Origin: JAFALK01 sp036500605 | Lineage (GTDB): Bacteria > Pseudomonadota > Gammaproteobacteria > Burkholderiales > Burkholderiaceae_C | DNA: 64,000 nucleotides | Assembly (NCBI GenBank): GCA_036500605.1 | Contig: DASYBU010000029.1 | Span: 1 to 64,000, forward strand | Reading direction: 5' to 3' | Shown here: one piece after another, positions 51,879 through 61,365 of the stretch | How the letters are laid out: each line of letters starts with the position of its first letter | Position numbering within the stretch: the stretch's first letter is position 1 | The notes under the pieces: generated by a model | The model's input: only the letters and a program-made list of their open reading frames with translations | The model's database searches: none | What the model was told of the DNA's origin: nothing | Position numbers and translations under genes: made by a program

Positions 51879-53168
51879 CTAGTCCTGGAACGCGGCAAGT
51901 GCGGCGGCAATGACGGCCTCGTCAGCATGCTTCTCCAGCGGCGCACCGCTCAGCGCAACCGCACCTTCCTGCTTGAGACGGGCCACCCACTGGCCCGCAT
52001 CGCGGCCCGAGTCAAACGCGGCGCTCTGCAGCAGCAGCGTGCCGTCGGCCGCATTGAGCTTGAAGTAGAACTTGCCGTCGGCCTCGCGGTATTGCTTGAA
52101 GACCGGCTGCGCCACCTTGGCCGCCTTGGCGCTAACGCCTTGTTCAAGCGGCGCCGCAAAGCTGCGCAGGCCCACGGCGTTGCGTGCCTTGGCCAGCAGC
52201 GGGCCGGCCAGCGCGCGGGCCTTGGCGGCGCCCTTTCGCAGGATCGCTTCGAGCTGCTCCGGGTGGGCGATCAGCTCTTCGTACTTGGCGCGCATCGGGC
52301 CGATCTGGCCTTCGATCTGGTCGAACAGGCGCTGCTTGGCCTCGCCCCAGGCCAGGCCCGCACGCAGCTCGGCGCGGAAGGCCTGGCGCTCGGCCGGCGC
52401 GGCGAAGGCGTCGAAGATCGTGACCAGGGCCTGGCCCTCGGGATCCTTGGGCTCGCCGGGCAGCTTCGAGTCGGTCACGATGCGCGCGATCGCTTCCTTG
52501 AGCGCCTTCGAGCCGCCCTGGAACAGCGGGATCGAGTTGTCGTAGCTCTTGCTCATCTTGCGGCCGTCGAGGCCCGGCAGCAGCTCCATCTCGGCTTCGA
52601 CCTCGGCCTCGGGCAGCACGAACAGGTCGGTGCCGCCGCCGAACAGGTGGTTAAAGCGCTGCGCCACATCGCGCGCCATCTCGATGTGCTGGACCTGATC
52701 CTTGCCGACCGGCACGCGGTGCGCGTTGAACATCAGGATGTCGGCGGCCATCAGGATCGGGTAGCTGAACAGGCCCATCGAGATGCCGGCATCGGCGTCC
52801 TCGCCCTCGGCCAGGTTGGCGTCGACCGAGGCCTTGTAGGCATGCGCGCGGTTCATCTGGCCCTTGGCGGTGACGCAGGTCAGCAGCCAGGTCAGCTCGG
52901 GGATCTCGGGGATGTCGCTCTGGCGGTAGATGAAGGTGCGCTCGGGATCGAGGCCCGCGGCGATCCAGGTGGCGGTGATCTCGAGGCGCGAGCGCGCCAC
53001 GCGGGCCGGGTCATCACACTTGATGAGCGCGTGATAGTCGGCCATGAAATAGAAGCTTTCGACGCCTGCTTCGCGGCTGGCCGCGATGGCGGGGCGGATT
53101 GCGCCCACATAATTGCCTAGGTGCAGGGTGCCGGTGGTGGTGATGCCGGTCAGAACGCGCTGGGTCAT
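51879..53168 (-). CDS. trpS: Tryptophanyl-tRNA synthetase with C-terminal YegP/DUF1508-like extension
   Basis: 429 residues. Class I signatures: TTGTLHLGNYVGA (HIGH-like, about 10-22) and GRKMSKSYDN (about 208). After the synthetase core (about 340) the protein continues with VFKQYREADGKFYFKLNAAD and GTLLLQSAAFDSGRDAG, which resembles one DUF1508/YegP repeat. Standard TrpRS is about 335 residues. The long frame upstream to 53732 is antisense to the EAL gene; ATG 53168 is the start. Confidence 0.93.
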   Translation of the reverse strand: MTQRVLTGITTTGTLHLGNYVGAIRPAIAASREAGVESFYFMADYHALIKCDDPARVARSRLEITATWIAAGLDPERTFIYRQSDIPEIPELTWLLTCVTAKGQMNRAHAYKASVDANLAEGEDADAGISMGLFSYPILMAADILMFNAHRVPVGKDQVQHIEMARDVAQRFNHLFGGGTDLFVLPEAEVEAEMELLPGLDGRKMSKSYDNSIPLFQGGSKALKEAIARIVTDSKLPGEPKDPEGQALVTIFDAFAAPAERQAFRAELRAGLAWGEAKQRLFDQIEGQIGPMRAKYEELIAHPEQLEAILRKGAAKARALAGPLLAKARNAVGLRSFAAPLEQGVSAKAAKVAQPVFKQYREADGKFYFKLNAADGTLLLQSAAFDSGRDAGQWVARLKQEGAVALSGAPLEKHADEAVIAAALAAFQD

Positions 53169-53252
53169 GATGATGGGTGGAGGGACGAGAGGGGACGGGC
53201 CAACAAGCCTCCATTGTCCAGCACTCCCACAAACAGGGAATCCCGACACGCA

Positions 53253-55526
53253 ATGAACGCCTTGATGTTCATGAGCGCCAGCTTCAACTCGATGCTGGGC
53301 GTCGCACTGCTGCTGCTCTGGCGACAGGATCGCCAGCATCTGCATGTGCGCGCCTGGGGCTGGAGCTGGTTCCTGCTGGGCCTGGGGCTGATCATCGGGC
53401 CGGCCTTCCAGGACGCAGTGCCCAAGGGCTTCTGGCGCGACCTGCAATCGCTGGCCGCGTCGACGGCGCTGATGGGTTCGCTGTTCCTGCAGCTGGGCGG
53501 CGCGCTCAGCTACCGCGGCCTGCAGGTCGGCAAGAGCCTCAGCGTGCCGCTGTTCCTGATCACGATGCTGAGCCTGGCCGCGACGGGCTCGCACGACTAC
53601 CGTTCGGGCCTGGTGCTCGGCGCTTCGGTGCTGTGCCTCGGCTCGTTCGCCTGCGCGGTCGTGATGTGGCGCGGCGGTGATCGGGCCGAGCGCTTCGTGG
53701 CCGCTTGCTTTGTGGCTTCGGGCCTCACGCACGCCAGCGGCCCGATCCTCGATGAATTCGGCCGCTCGCCGATCACGTACACGATGGGTCTGTATGTGCA
53801 GACGGTGATCTCGTTGGGCTTGATCCTGCTGTCAGTGGCGCGCGCGCACCGCGAGGTGCGGCGCCAAAGCGCGCGCTTCACCAAGCTCGCAGAGCAATCC
53901 TTGCAAGGGCTCGCGGTGCTGCAGGACTACCGCATCGTCTACGCCAATCCGGCCAGCCTGCGCATGTTCGGCTTTGCCGATCGAGAGTCGGCCGAAGCCT
54001 CGATGCTCGAAGAGCTGGTGCCCCTGCATCTGCGCGACTCGGCGCAGGCGCGGCATCGCCAGGTCTTGTCGCAGACCGACGCGCGCATCGAATGGGAAGC
54101 CGCGCGACTGCGCCGCGATGGCCGCGAGCTCTATGTGCATGGCCTGTCGAGCCAGATCGAATGGGACGGCGCACCGGCCGAACTCCTGATGATGATCGAC
54201 GAGACCTCGCGCCAGCGCGCGGTCGAAGCCTTGCGTCGCCAGGCCCTGCATGACGAGCTGACCGATCTGCCCAATCGCAACTTCGCGGTGCAACGGTTGC
54301 GCGAGCTGACCGAGCCAGGCGCCACGCCCTTCGCGCTGGCCTCGATCGACCTCGACCGCTTCCAGCTGATCAACGAAAGCCTTGGCCATGATGTCGGCGA
54401 CGCGCTGCTGTATGCGATCGGTCGACGCCTCGATCAGCAGCTGCCCGAGGGCTGCGTGCTCGCGCGCCTGGGAGAAGACCAATTCCTCGTCATCCAGGAA
54501 GGGGCCCGCGATGCCGACGATGCGCGCACCGTGGCGAAGACGCTGCTGAGCCTGCTCGAACAGCCCTTCGGCGTGGCCGGCACCGAGCTCTACATCCACG
54601 TCTCGATCGGCATCGCCTTGTTCCCGCAGGACGGCGCCGACGCGCCAAGCCTGCTGCGCGCGGCCGACAGCGCCATGCATCGCGCCAAGGGCCGGGCCGG
54701 CGCGGCCTACGTCTTTTTCGACCGCGCCACGGACGGTGCCAACCGTGCGCAGCTCGAAGCCGAGCAATCGCTGGGCCGCGCCATCGTGGCGCGCGAGTTC
54801 CTGCTCGAATACCAACCAAAGTTCGAGGCGGGCAGCCGTCGCCTGTGCGGCATGGAGGCGCTGGTGCGCTGGGAGCGGCCGGGCCGCGGCCAGGTCAGCC
54901 CCGTCGAGTTCATCCCCGCAGCCGAGCGCACCGGCCAGATCAAGGCACTCGGTGAGTTGATTCTTGAACTCGCTTGCGAGCAGATGGCCGACTGGAGCAC
55001 GCGTCTCGCCCACGTGCCGCCGGTGGCCGTCAATGTCTCGCCGGTGCAGTTCGATGACCCGAACTTCGCCACGCGATTGCTGGCGCGGCTCGACGCACTG
55101 AAGCTGCCACACGGCCTGCTCGAAATCGAGATCACCGAGACCGCCGCGATCGATCACATGGCCCGCGTCCTGCCGCAGCTGGAGCTTTTGCGCGAGCGCG
55201 GGGTGCCCTGCGCGCTCGACGATTTCGGCACCGGCCAGTCTTCGCTGACCGTCCTGCGGCAATTGCCGATCGCGATCATCAAGCTCGACCGCACGATGAT
55301 CTCGCCGCTGCCCGAGGCCGGCGCGGCGGCGATCGTCGCGGCCACCTGCACGCTGGGCCGCTCGCTCAAGCTCGAGATCGTGGCCGAGGGCGTCGAAACT
55401 GAAGAACAGGCGCGAGCCGCCGAGAGCCTGGGCTGCACGCAGCTGCAAGGTTTTCTGCTGGGCCGGCCGATGGGCGCAGCGGCGATGGAAAAGCTGTTGG
55501 AGTCTCAGGACGACAGGGCCGCGTGA
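53253..55526 (+). CDS. Membrane PAS-GGDEF-EAL protein, probable c-di-GMP phosphodiesterase
   Basis: 757 residues. About seven helices (4-200), PAS domain (about 210-325), GGDEF domain (about 335-500) and EAL domain (about 510-750). The GGDEF active site is degenerate (GEDQF), so cyclase activity is unlikely. EAL residues are intact: EALVRW, EIEITETAAI, DDFGTGQSS and KLDRTMI. It is divergent from trpS by 84 bases. Confidence 0.9.
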   Translation: MNALMFMSASFNSMLGVALLLLWRQDRQHLHVRAWGWSWFLLGLGLIIGPAFQDAVPKGFWRDLQSLAASTALMGSLFLQLGGALSYRGLQVGKSLSVPLFLITMLSLAATGSHDYRSGLVLGASVLCLGSFACAVVMWRGGDRAERFVAACFVASGLTHASGPILDEFGRSPITYTMGLYVQTVISLGLILLSVARAHREVRRQSARFTKLAEQSLQGLAVLQDYRIVYANPASLRMFGFADRESAEASMLEELVPLHLRDSAQARHRQVLSQTDARIEWEAARLRRDGRELYVHGLSSQIEWDGAPAELLMMIDETSRQRAVEALRRQALHDELTDLPNRNFAVQRLRELTEPGATPFALASIDLDRFQLINESLGHDVGDALLYAIGRRLDQQLPEGCVLARLGEDQFLVIQEGARDADDARTVAKTLLSLLEQPFGVAGTELYIHVSIGIALFPQDGADAPSLLRAADSAMHRAKGRAGAAYVFFDRATDGANRAQLEAEQSLGRAIVAREFLLEYQPKFEAGSRRLCGMEALVRWERPGRGQVSPVEFIPAAERTGQIKALGELILELACEQMADWSTRLAHVPPVAVNVSPVQFDDPNFATRLLARLDALKLPHGLLEIEITETAAIDHMARVLPQLELLRERGVPCALDDFGTGQSSLTVLRQLPIAIIKLDRTMISPLPEAGAAAIVAATCTLGRSLKLEIVAEGVETEEQARAAESLGCTQLQGFLLGRPMGAAAMEKLLESQDDRAA

Positions 55527-55538
55527 GATTTCTTCTCT

Positions 55539-56759
55539 TCAATGCCGCCAAGCGAAGCGCGAGGCGAGATCAATCACCAGCGCCAGCGTCAGCGCGCCAG
55601 CCGCCGTGCCGAACAGCAGCCCATAGTTGCCGCCGCTGTTCACCAGCAGGAAAGACATGCCGTACGCGCCCACCGCTTGCAGCACGGCGAAGCTGGCCGT
55701 GGCATGACTCCAGGCTGGGCGATGCAGCGTCGGATGCGCTCTCAGCAGTTCTTGAATGCGGCTGAAGACCAGCGGCACGATGCCCGGTGTGAACGCGCCG
55801 ACCACCAGGCTCGACACCAGCAAGCCCGGCGCACCAAACCAGCCCAGCGCCGGCAGCAGCACCGCGACGATCTGGCTCACGAGCGCGATCCGCAAGGCAG
55901 GCGCGGCGCCGAGGCGATCCGCCATGCGACCCGAGATCAATGGCCCGACCACCGCGCCCGCGCCGAACACGACCCAATGCAGCGCGCCGGCTTGCAGGCC
56001 ACGCCCCAGGCCGCGCGCCACATAGTCGACGAGGAAGATCATGTGCGGGACCAGGCCGACGGCATTGAGCGCATAGGCGGCATACAGCGCTCGCAGCTGT
56101 CCTTTGGGCAACTCTCCAGCGCTAACGGTCTCCGTCGACGCAGCCGGGTGCGCACCTGCAGGCCATGCGCTCCAACTGGCGAATGTCAGCACCAGCGCCA
56201 AGAAGCCCAAGCCGAGCCAGGCCTGCATGAGGCCCAGATGCAGCAGCAGCGGCACCAGCGTCCCTGAAGCCGCAATGCCGAGGCCCACGCCCACGAAGAT
56301 GAAGCCACCGACGGCCCCGCGGCGCGCCGCCGGAATCGTGTGCAGGATCGTCGGCGCGGCCAGCACGATCAGCGCGCCGCCGCCGATGCCCGAGACGAGG
56401 CGCCAGCCGAAGAACCAGGCAAAGTCCACCGGCCATGCGCAGGCGAACAGGGCCAGCGTGGTCGCCGCCATCATGCCGCGCAGCACGGTCCGCGCAGAGC
56501 TGCGCGCGGCCAGTGGCCCGGCCAGCATGGCACCGGCGAGATAACCGACCAGATTGGCGGCACCCAGATACGTCGCCTGCGAAGCCTCGAACCAATGCGC
56601 CTGGATGATCGCCGGCAGCAGCGGCGTGTACGCGAAGCGCGCCAGACCCAGGCCCACCAGCGTCGCGCACAGGCCCGCGAATGCGGCGCGCCAGACGGCG
56701 GGCGCTGGTGCGACGGGTGCTGGTGCGTCGGATGCAAGGAGGGTGGTGCTTGTGTCCAT
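55539..56759 (-). CDS. MFS transporter, YbfB/YjiJ-like
   Basis: 406 residues with twelve helices in two bundles. The first helix (AAFAGLCATLVGLGLARFAYTPLLP in pieces GLCATLVGLGLARFAY / TPLLPAII) is typical of the YbfB-type subfamily. ATG 56759 is the internal start; the frame continues upstream through the divergent regulator. It is divergent from the LysR gene (79 bases), the usual arrangement for regulator and target. Confidence 0.88.
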   Translation of the reverse strand: MDTSTTLLASDAPAPVAPAPAVWRAAFAGLCATLVGLGLARFAYTPLLPAIIQAHWFEASQATYLGAANLVGYLAGAMLAGPLAARSSARTVLRGMMAATTLALFACAWPVDFAWFFGWRLVSGIGGGALIVLAAPTILHTIPAARRGAVGGFIFVGVGLGIAASGTLVPLLLHLGLMQAWLGLGFLALVLTFASWSAWPAGAHPAASTETVSAGELPKGQLRALYAAYALNAVGLVPHMIFLVDYVARGLGRGLQAGALHWVVFGAGAVVGPLISGRMADRLGAAPALRIALVSQIVAVLLPALGWFGAPGLLVSSLVVGAFTPGIVPLVFSRIQELLRAHPTLHRPAWSHATASFAVLQAVGAYGMSFLLVNSGGNYGLLFGTAAGALTLALVIDLASRFAWRH

Positions 56760-56838
56760 GCCGGCGATGGTAGGAATCGCCGGCTTTCGGGGGAATAGCC
56801 GCACGCTGATAATCACTGTTCCTGGACGGGGAAGAATC

Positions 56839-57777
56839 GTGGACCGCATCGATGCAATGAAGGTCTTCGTGGCCGCGCTCAACGAGGGCAGCCTCGCGGG
56901 CGCCGGCCGCAAGCTCGGCAAATCACCGGCCGCCGTGAGCCGCGCGATCGCTTTTCTCGAAGAGCATGTCGGCGCGGAGTTGCTGCACCGGACGACGCGC
57001 TCGATGAAGCTGAGCGAAGTCGGCGAGCGCTACGCCGTCGCCTGCCGCCGCATCCTCACCGATCTTGAAGAAGCCGAGCTGACCGCCGCCGGCGAGCGCT
57101 CGGCGCCCCGCGGCATGTTGACGCTGACCGCGCCGGTTGCGGCCGGTGAGGGCATGCTGCGTCCGCTGATCGATCAGTTCATGGATCGCTATCCCGACGT
57201 CAGCGTGCGCCTGCACCTGCTCGACCGGCCGGCCAACTTGATCGACGAGGGCATCGACGTTGCCTTGCGCATCGCGCATCTGGCCGACTCGACGCTGGTG
57301 GCGCTGCCTGTTGGCGAGGTGCGCCGTCTCATCGCCGCCTCGCCCAAGTACCTGGCCAAGCATCCGCCGATCGAGCAGCCCTCGGATCTGGCCGCGCACC
57401 AGATCATCGCCATGACGCATTTCGGGATCGACTCCTGGAGCTTCCCGCCCGCCCGCGGTTCGAGCGTGCCGCGCGCCGTGCAATTCAATCCGCGCCTGGT
57501 GGTCAACAGCATCCGCGCCGCCATCGCCTCGGCCGTCGAAGGCCACGGCGTGGTGCGCCTGTTCTCGTACCACCTGTCGCAGCAGGTGGCCGAGGGCCAG
57601 TTGCGCATCATCCTGGCCGGCGACGAGCACGAGCCGCTGCCCGTGCACCTGGTCTCGCCCTATGGCCGGCTCTCGGTCCCGAAGGTGCGCGCCTTTGTGG
57701 ACTTCGCGCTGCCGCAGTTGCGTGCCGCGTTTGCGGAGCTGTCGCAGACCTGCTGCCCCAATGCCACTCAGAGCTAA
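56839..57777 (+). CDS. LysR-family transcriptional regulator
   Basis: 312 residues from GTG 56839. DNA-binding helix-turn-helix at about 15-45 (EGSLAGAGRKLGKSPAAVSRAI, given as SLAGAGRKLGKSPAAV and SRAIAFLE), linker helix, then an effector domain (about 90-295). It probably controls the divergent MFS gene and perhaps the SDR/tautomerase genes downstream, an inference from position. Confidence 0.92.
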   Translation: MDRIDAMKVFVAALNEGSLAGAGRKLGKSPAAVSRAIAFLEEHVGAELLHRTTRSMKLSEVGERYAVACRRILTDLEEAELTAAGERSAPRGMLTLTAPVAAGEGMLRPLIDQFMDRYPDVSVRLHLLDRPANLIDEGIDVALRIAHLADSTLVALPVGEVRRLIAASPKYLAKHPPIEQPSDLAAHQIIAMTHFGIDSWSFPPARGSSVPRAVQFNPRLVVNSIRAAIASAVEGHGVVRLFSYHLSQQVAEGQLRIILAGDEHEPLPVHLVSPYGRLSVPKVRAFVDFALPQLRAAFAELSQTCCPNATQS

Positions 57778-57907
57778 CGCTTGATTCAATCGGATTCCGG
57801 AAGAGTCATTGCCCCTCGGCGGCTATTCAATCTTTGCGCGTCAGAACCTAGATTCCAGTCACAGGGCGCCCAATCCCGGGTCGCCTTGAAAGATCAAGGA
57901 ATCGAAC

Positions 57908-58654
57908 ATGAGCAACGCACCACGCAAGAACAAGACCGCCGTCGTCACCGGCGCTTCCAGCGGCATCGGCTTCGGCATCGCCAAGGCCCTGCTGGAGCAA
58001 GGATGGAATGTCGTCGGCAACTCCCGCAGCCTGCCTCGTCTCGACGAAGCCGCCGCGCAATTCAAGGCCGGTGAGCGCTTCTTCGGCGTGGCCGGCGACA
58101 TCACCACGCCCGCCACCGCCAAGCGCCTGATCGATGCCGCCATCGACCGCTACGGCGCTGTGGACCTGCTCGTCAACAACGCCGGCATCTTCATGGCCAA
58201 GCCTTTCATTGACTTCACGCCTTTCGAGATCGAGCAGCAGATCGCCACCAACGTCAAGGGTGTGATCTTCGCCTCGCAGGAAGCCGCTCGCCACATGGTC
58301 GCTCGCAAGCAGGGCCAGATCATCAACATCACCGCCTCCGTCGGCATGCAGCCGCGCAGCGACGTGCCGGCCTTCATGGCGGTGCTGCTCAAGGGCGGCC
58401 TGAACGCGGCCACGCGAGCCCTGGCGGTGGAACTCACGCCGCACAACGTTCGCCTCAACGCGATCGCGCCCGGCATCATCGACAGCCCCATGCACCCAGC
58501 CGAGAATCACGCCTTCCTGAAGACCTTGCAGCCCACGAACCGCCTTGGCACCGTCGATGAGATCGCCCAGGCCGTGCTGTATCTCGCGGGGGCCGAGTTC
58601 ACCAATGGTGTCGTGCTGCCGGTCGACGGTGGCGCCAGTGCCGGCAACTTCTGA
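57908..58654 (+). CDS. SDR-family protein lacking the catalytic tyrosine
   Basis: 248 residues. Cofactor motif TGASSGIGFGI (about 14-24) and NNAGIF (about 93) are intact, Ser is in NITASVG. In place of the YxxxK motif the protein has AFMAVLLKGGLNAAT, so Lys remains but the Tyr position is Ala. A similar Tyr-less SDR group with LTKGGL is known to me among proteobacteria. ATG with AAGGAATCG upstream. Followed after 15 bases by a tautomerase gene. Confidence 0.85.
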   Translation: MSNAPRKNKTAVVTGASSGIGFGIAKALLEQGWNVVGNSRSLPRLDEAAAQFKAGERFFGVAGDITTPATAKRLIDAAIDRYGAVDLLVNNAGIFMAKPFIDFTPFEIEQQIATNVKGVIFASQEAARHMVARKQGQIINITASVGMQPRSDVPAFMAVLLKGGLNAATRALAVELTPHNVRLNAIAPGIIDSPMHPAENHAFLKTLQPTNRLGTVDEIAQAVLYLAGAEFTNGVVLPVDGGASAGNF

Positions 58655-58669
58655 GCGGAGAGACAAGCC

Positions 58670-58885
58670 ATGCCTTTTGTCAGCGTTCGCATCACGCGTG
58701 ACGGTGTCACGCGCGAGCAAAAAGCCCAGGTGATCGCCGAGATCACCGAGACCCTGCAACGTGTCCTGGGCAAGCCGCCCGAGGTCACCCATGTCGTGAT
58801 CGAGGAGATCGACACGGACAACTGGGGCCACGCGGGCGAGACGCTCACCGTGATCCGTGGCCGAGCCAAGGCCCCGCCGAAGTAA
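58670..58885 (+). CDS. 4-oxalocrotonate tautomerase family protein
   Basis: 71 residues. Pro follows the start Met (MPFVSVRI), the catalytic N-terminal proline of this superfamily. EQKAQVIAEITETLQRVLG (about 16-34) and VTHVVIEEIDTDNWGHAG match it. The Arg at position 11 of the classic enzyme is not obvious. GGAGAG upstream. Same operon as the SDR. Confidence 0.85.
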   Translation: MPFVSVRITRDGVTREQKAQVIAEITETLQRVLGKPPEVTHVVIEEIDTDNWGHAGETLTVIRGRAKAPPK

Positions 58886-58902
58886 GGGCGGGTGCAGCCT
58901 GC

Positions 58903-59757
58903 TCAGCGCGCCATCAGCTCACCCAGGCGCACCGCGCCTGCCGGCTGCCAGGCCGGGTTGAAGCTCATCGGCCAGGCCTTGGGGAAGAGCATGACGACGG
59001 TGGAGCCGAGCAGGAAGCGGCCCATCTCGTCGCCCTGCTTGAGCACGATGTTCTGGCCCGCATAGGACCACTCGCGCACCACGCCGGGCCGGGGCGGATT
59101 GACCTGCCCGTGCCAGACGGTGGCCATGCTGCCGACGATGGTGGCGCCGACCAGCACCAGGATCCAGGGGCCGCGCTCGCCTTCGAACACGCAGACCACG
59201 CGCTCGTTGCGGGCGAACAGGCCCGGCACGCCGCGCGCCGTGATCGGGTTGACCGAGAACAGCTCACCCGGCACATGGATCATGCGGGCCAGGCGGCCCT
59301 CGCACGGCATGTGGATGCGGTGGTAATCCTTCGGGCTCAGGTACAGGTTGGCAAACGACCCGTCTTGAAACTTGGCGGCCAGTTCGGCATCGCCGCCCAC
59401 CAGCGCGGTAGTCGAGAAAAAATGGCCCTTGGCCTGGAAGATCTGCTCGCCCTTGATCCGGCCGAACTGGCTGATCGCGCCATCCACCGGGCTGATCAGC
59501 GGCGCATGGGCCAGCGGCCTGGCGCCTTCCTTCAGCGCACGGGTGAAGAACTCGTTGAAGGTCGCGTAGGCCGTGATGTCGGGCTGCACCGCCTCGGCCA
59601 TGTTCACGCCGTACTTCGCGACGAAGCGCCGGATCGTGCCCGTGGTGATCGCGCCCAGCCGTGCACTGGCCAGCTTGCCCGCCAATGAGGTCATGGCGCG
59701 CTTGGGCATCAGGTACTGGGGCAAAACGGAAAGACGATCAGACACAGTTGATTTCAC
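58903..59757 (-). CDS. psd: Phosphatidylserine decarboxylase proenzyme
   Basis: 284 residues; the protein self-cleaves at LGST (FLLGSTVV, about 252-257) to make the pyruvoyl group. VDGAISQFGRI and DYHRIHMPCEGRL are further family motifs. Produces phosphatidylethanolamine at the inner membrane. The start is GTG 59757; another GTG at 59745 gives the more usual VSDRLSVLPQY start, and neither has a clear ribosome-binding site. Confidence 0.95.
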   Translation of the reverse strand: MKSTVSDRLSVLPQYLMPKRAMTSLAGKLASARLGAITTGTIRRFVAKYGVNMAEAVQPDITAYATFNEFFTRALKEGARPLAHAPLISPVDGAISQFGRIKGEQIFQAKGHFFSTTALVGGDAELAAKFQDGSFANLYLSPKDYHRIHMPCEGRLARMIHVPGELFSVNPITARGVPGLFARNERVVCVFEGERGPWILVLVGATIVGSMATVWHGQVNPPRPGVVREWSYAGQNIVLKQGDEMGRFLLGSTVVMLFPKAWPMSFNPAWQPAGAVRLGELMAR

Positions 59758-59802
59758 AAGTTAGGGCGCGCGATTTTAGGTCCGCGTGGCGGAGGACTAC
59801 CA

Positions 59803-61365
59803 TTGGAACCCATGGAAATCTATCTTGACGCCAATGCCACCACGCCCGTCCTGGCGGCGGCCGCGCGTGCGGCCCTGCAAGCGATGGAAGATGATTTCGG
59901 CAATCCGAGCAGTGTTCACAGCACCGGCCTGAAGGCCCGCGCCCTGATCGACGGCGTGCGCGCCCGTGCCGCGCGGCTGCTGCACACGGGGCCGGGGCGG
60001 CTGGTCTTCACCAGCGGCGCGACCGAAGGCATCCAGACCGCGGTGCTTTCCGCGCTGCATGCGCTGCGCGGCCGCAGCGATGTCGACTGCGTGCTCTATG
60101 GCGCCACCGAGCACAAGGCCGTGCCCGAAGCGCTCAAGCATTGGAACGAACTGCTCGGCTTGAAGCTCGAGTTGCGCGTGATCCCGGTGGACAGCCAGGG
60201 CCGTCATTCGCTCGACTTCATCCGCGAGCATGCGCCGCGCGCGGGGCTGGTCTGCACGATGGCGGCCAACAACGAGACCGGCGTGATCAGCGATCTGGCC
60301 GGCATCGAAGCCGCGCTCGGCGAGCTGCCCGGATATTGGCTGGTCGACGGCGTGCAGGCGCTGGGCAAGTTGTCGCTGGCGCTTGACCAGACGCGCATCG
60401 ACTACTCGCCGTTCTCGGGCCACAAGCTCTACGCGCCCAAGGGCATCGGCATGCTCTATGTGCGTGACGGCGCACCTTTCACGCCTTTGATGGCCGGCGG
60501 CGGGCAGGAGGGCGCCTTGCGCTCCGGCACCGAGAACATGGCCGGCATCGCCGCGCTGGGTGCGGTGCTGGCGGCGCTGGAAGATGGGGTTAGCTTCCGC
60601 AGCCACGAAGAACTCGCGAGCCTGCGCGGGCAACTGGCCCGGGCGCTGCTCGAAACCTTTCCCGAACTCGTGTTCAACGCGCCGCTCGAAGCGACGTTGC
60701 CGACGACGATCAACTTCACCGTGCCCGGCGTGCCTTCGCGCCTGCTGCAGGATCTGTTCGATGCCGCCGGCGTGCGCGTCAGCGGCGGTTCGGCCTGCGG
60801 CGCGGCCAAGGCGATGCCCAGCTACGTGCTCGAAGCGATGGGCCTGCCCGATTGGCAGGCGGCTGGCGCGGTGCGCCTGTCGATCGGCCCGGCCGCCGAT
60901 CAGGCGCTCGTCGACGAAGCCTGCAAGCGCATCCGCGCCTGCGGCGAAGCGCTGCGCGAGCATGGCCCGCAACATGGCGCGCTTTGCGACCATCCCGGCG
61001 CGCTGCCCGCCGCCGTCGGCGATTGCCTGATCCTCAGCGGCTCGGAACTGCCCGGCTTCTTGCGCCAGCATCCGCAAGCGGTGTTGGTCGATGTGCGCGA
61101 AGCCTATGAAAACGCCCTGCCGCTACCAGCGCAAATGAGCGGCCTCACCGTGCAAGCCGTGCCGCTGGCCTGCCTGCAAAGCGCGGCGACCGATTGGCTC
61201 GCTTCGCCCACCCCGCTGCTGTTCTTCTGCCGCAGCGGCAACCGCAGCCGGCAGGCCGCGCAGGCGCTCGCGGCGATGGGCCATGCCCAATGCTGGAGCC
61301 TGGCCGGCGGCCTCGCCTTGTTGCCTGAGAACGATTGCGCGCCCGATCCTGCGCTGTATGTCTGA
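59803..61365 (+). CDS. Cysteine desulfurase-like aminotransferase fused to a rhodanese domain
   Basis: 520 residues from TTG 59803, which has GGAGG eight bases upstream; ATG 59812 is the usual-looking start but sits 17 bases from it. Class V aminotransferase (1-390) with the PLP-Lys in SGHKLYAPKGIGML (about 206), RSGTENMAGI (about 245), and a catalytic-Cys loop SGGSACGAAKA (about 330). The rhodanese domain (about 415-515) has active Cys in FFCRSGNRS. Sulfur from cysteine could pass directly to the rhodanese Cys. It overlaps trhO by 8 bases. Confidence 0.88.
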   Translation: MEPMEIYLDANATTPVLAAAARAALQAMEDDFGNPSSVHSTGLKARALIDGVRARAARLLHTGPGRLVFTSGATEGIQTAVLSALHALRGRSDVDCVLYGATEHKAVPEALKHWNELLGLKLELRVIPVDSQGRHSLDFIREHAPRAGLVCTMAANNETGVISDLAGIEAALGELPGYWLVDGVQALGKLSLALDQTRIDYSPFSGHKLYAPKGIGMLYVRDGAPFTPLMAGGGQEGALRSGTENMAGIAALGAVLAALEDGVSFRSHEELASLRGQLARALLETFPELVFNAPLEATLPTTINFTVPGVPSRLLQDLFDAAGVRVSGGSACGAAKAMPSYVLEAMGLPDWQAAGAVRLSIGPAADQALVDEACKRIRACGEALREHGPQHGALCDHPGALPAAVGDCLILSGSELPGFLRQHPQAVLVDVREAYENALPLPAQMSGLTVQAVPLACLQSAATDWLASPTPLLFFCRSGNRSRQAAQALAAMGHAQCWSLAGGLALLPENDCAPDPALYV

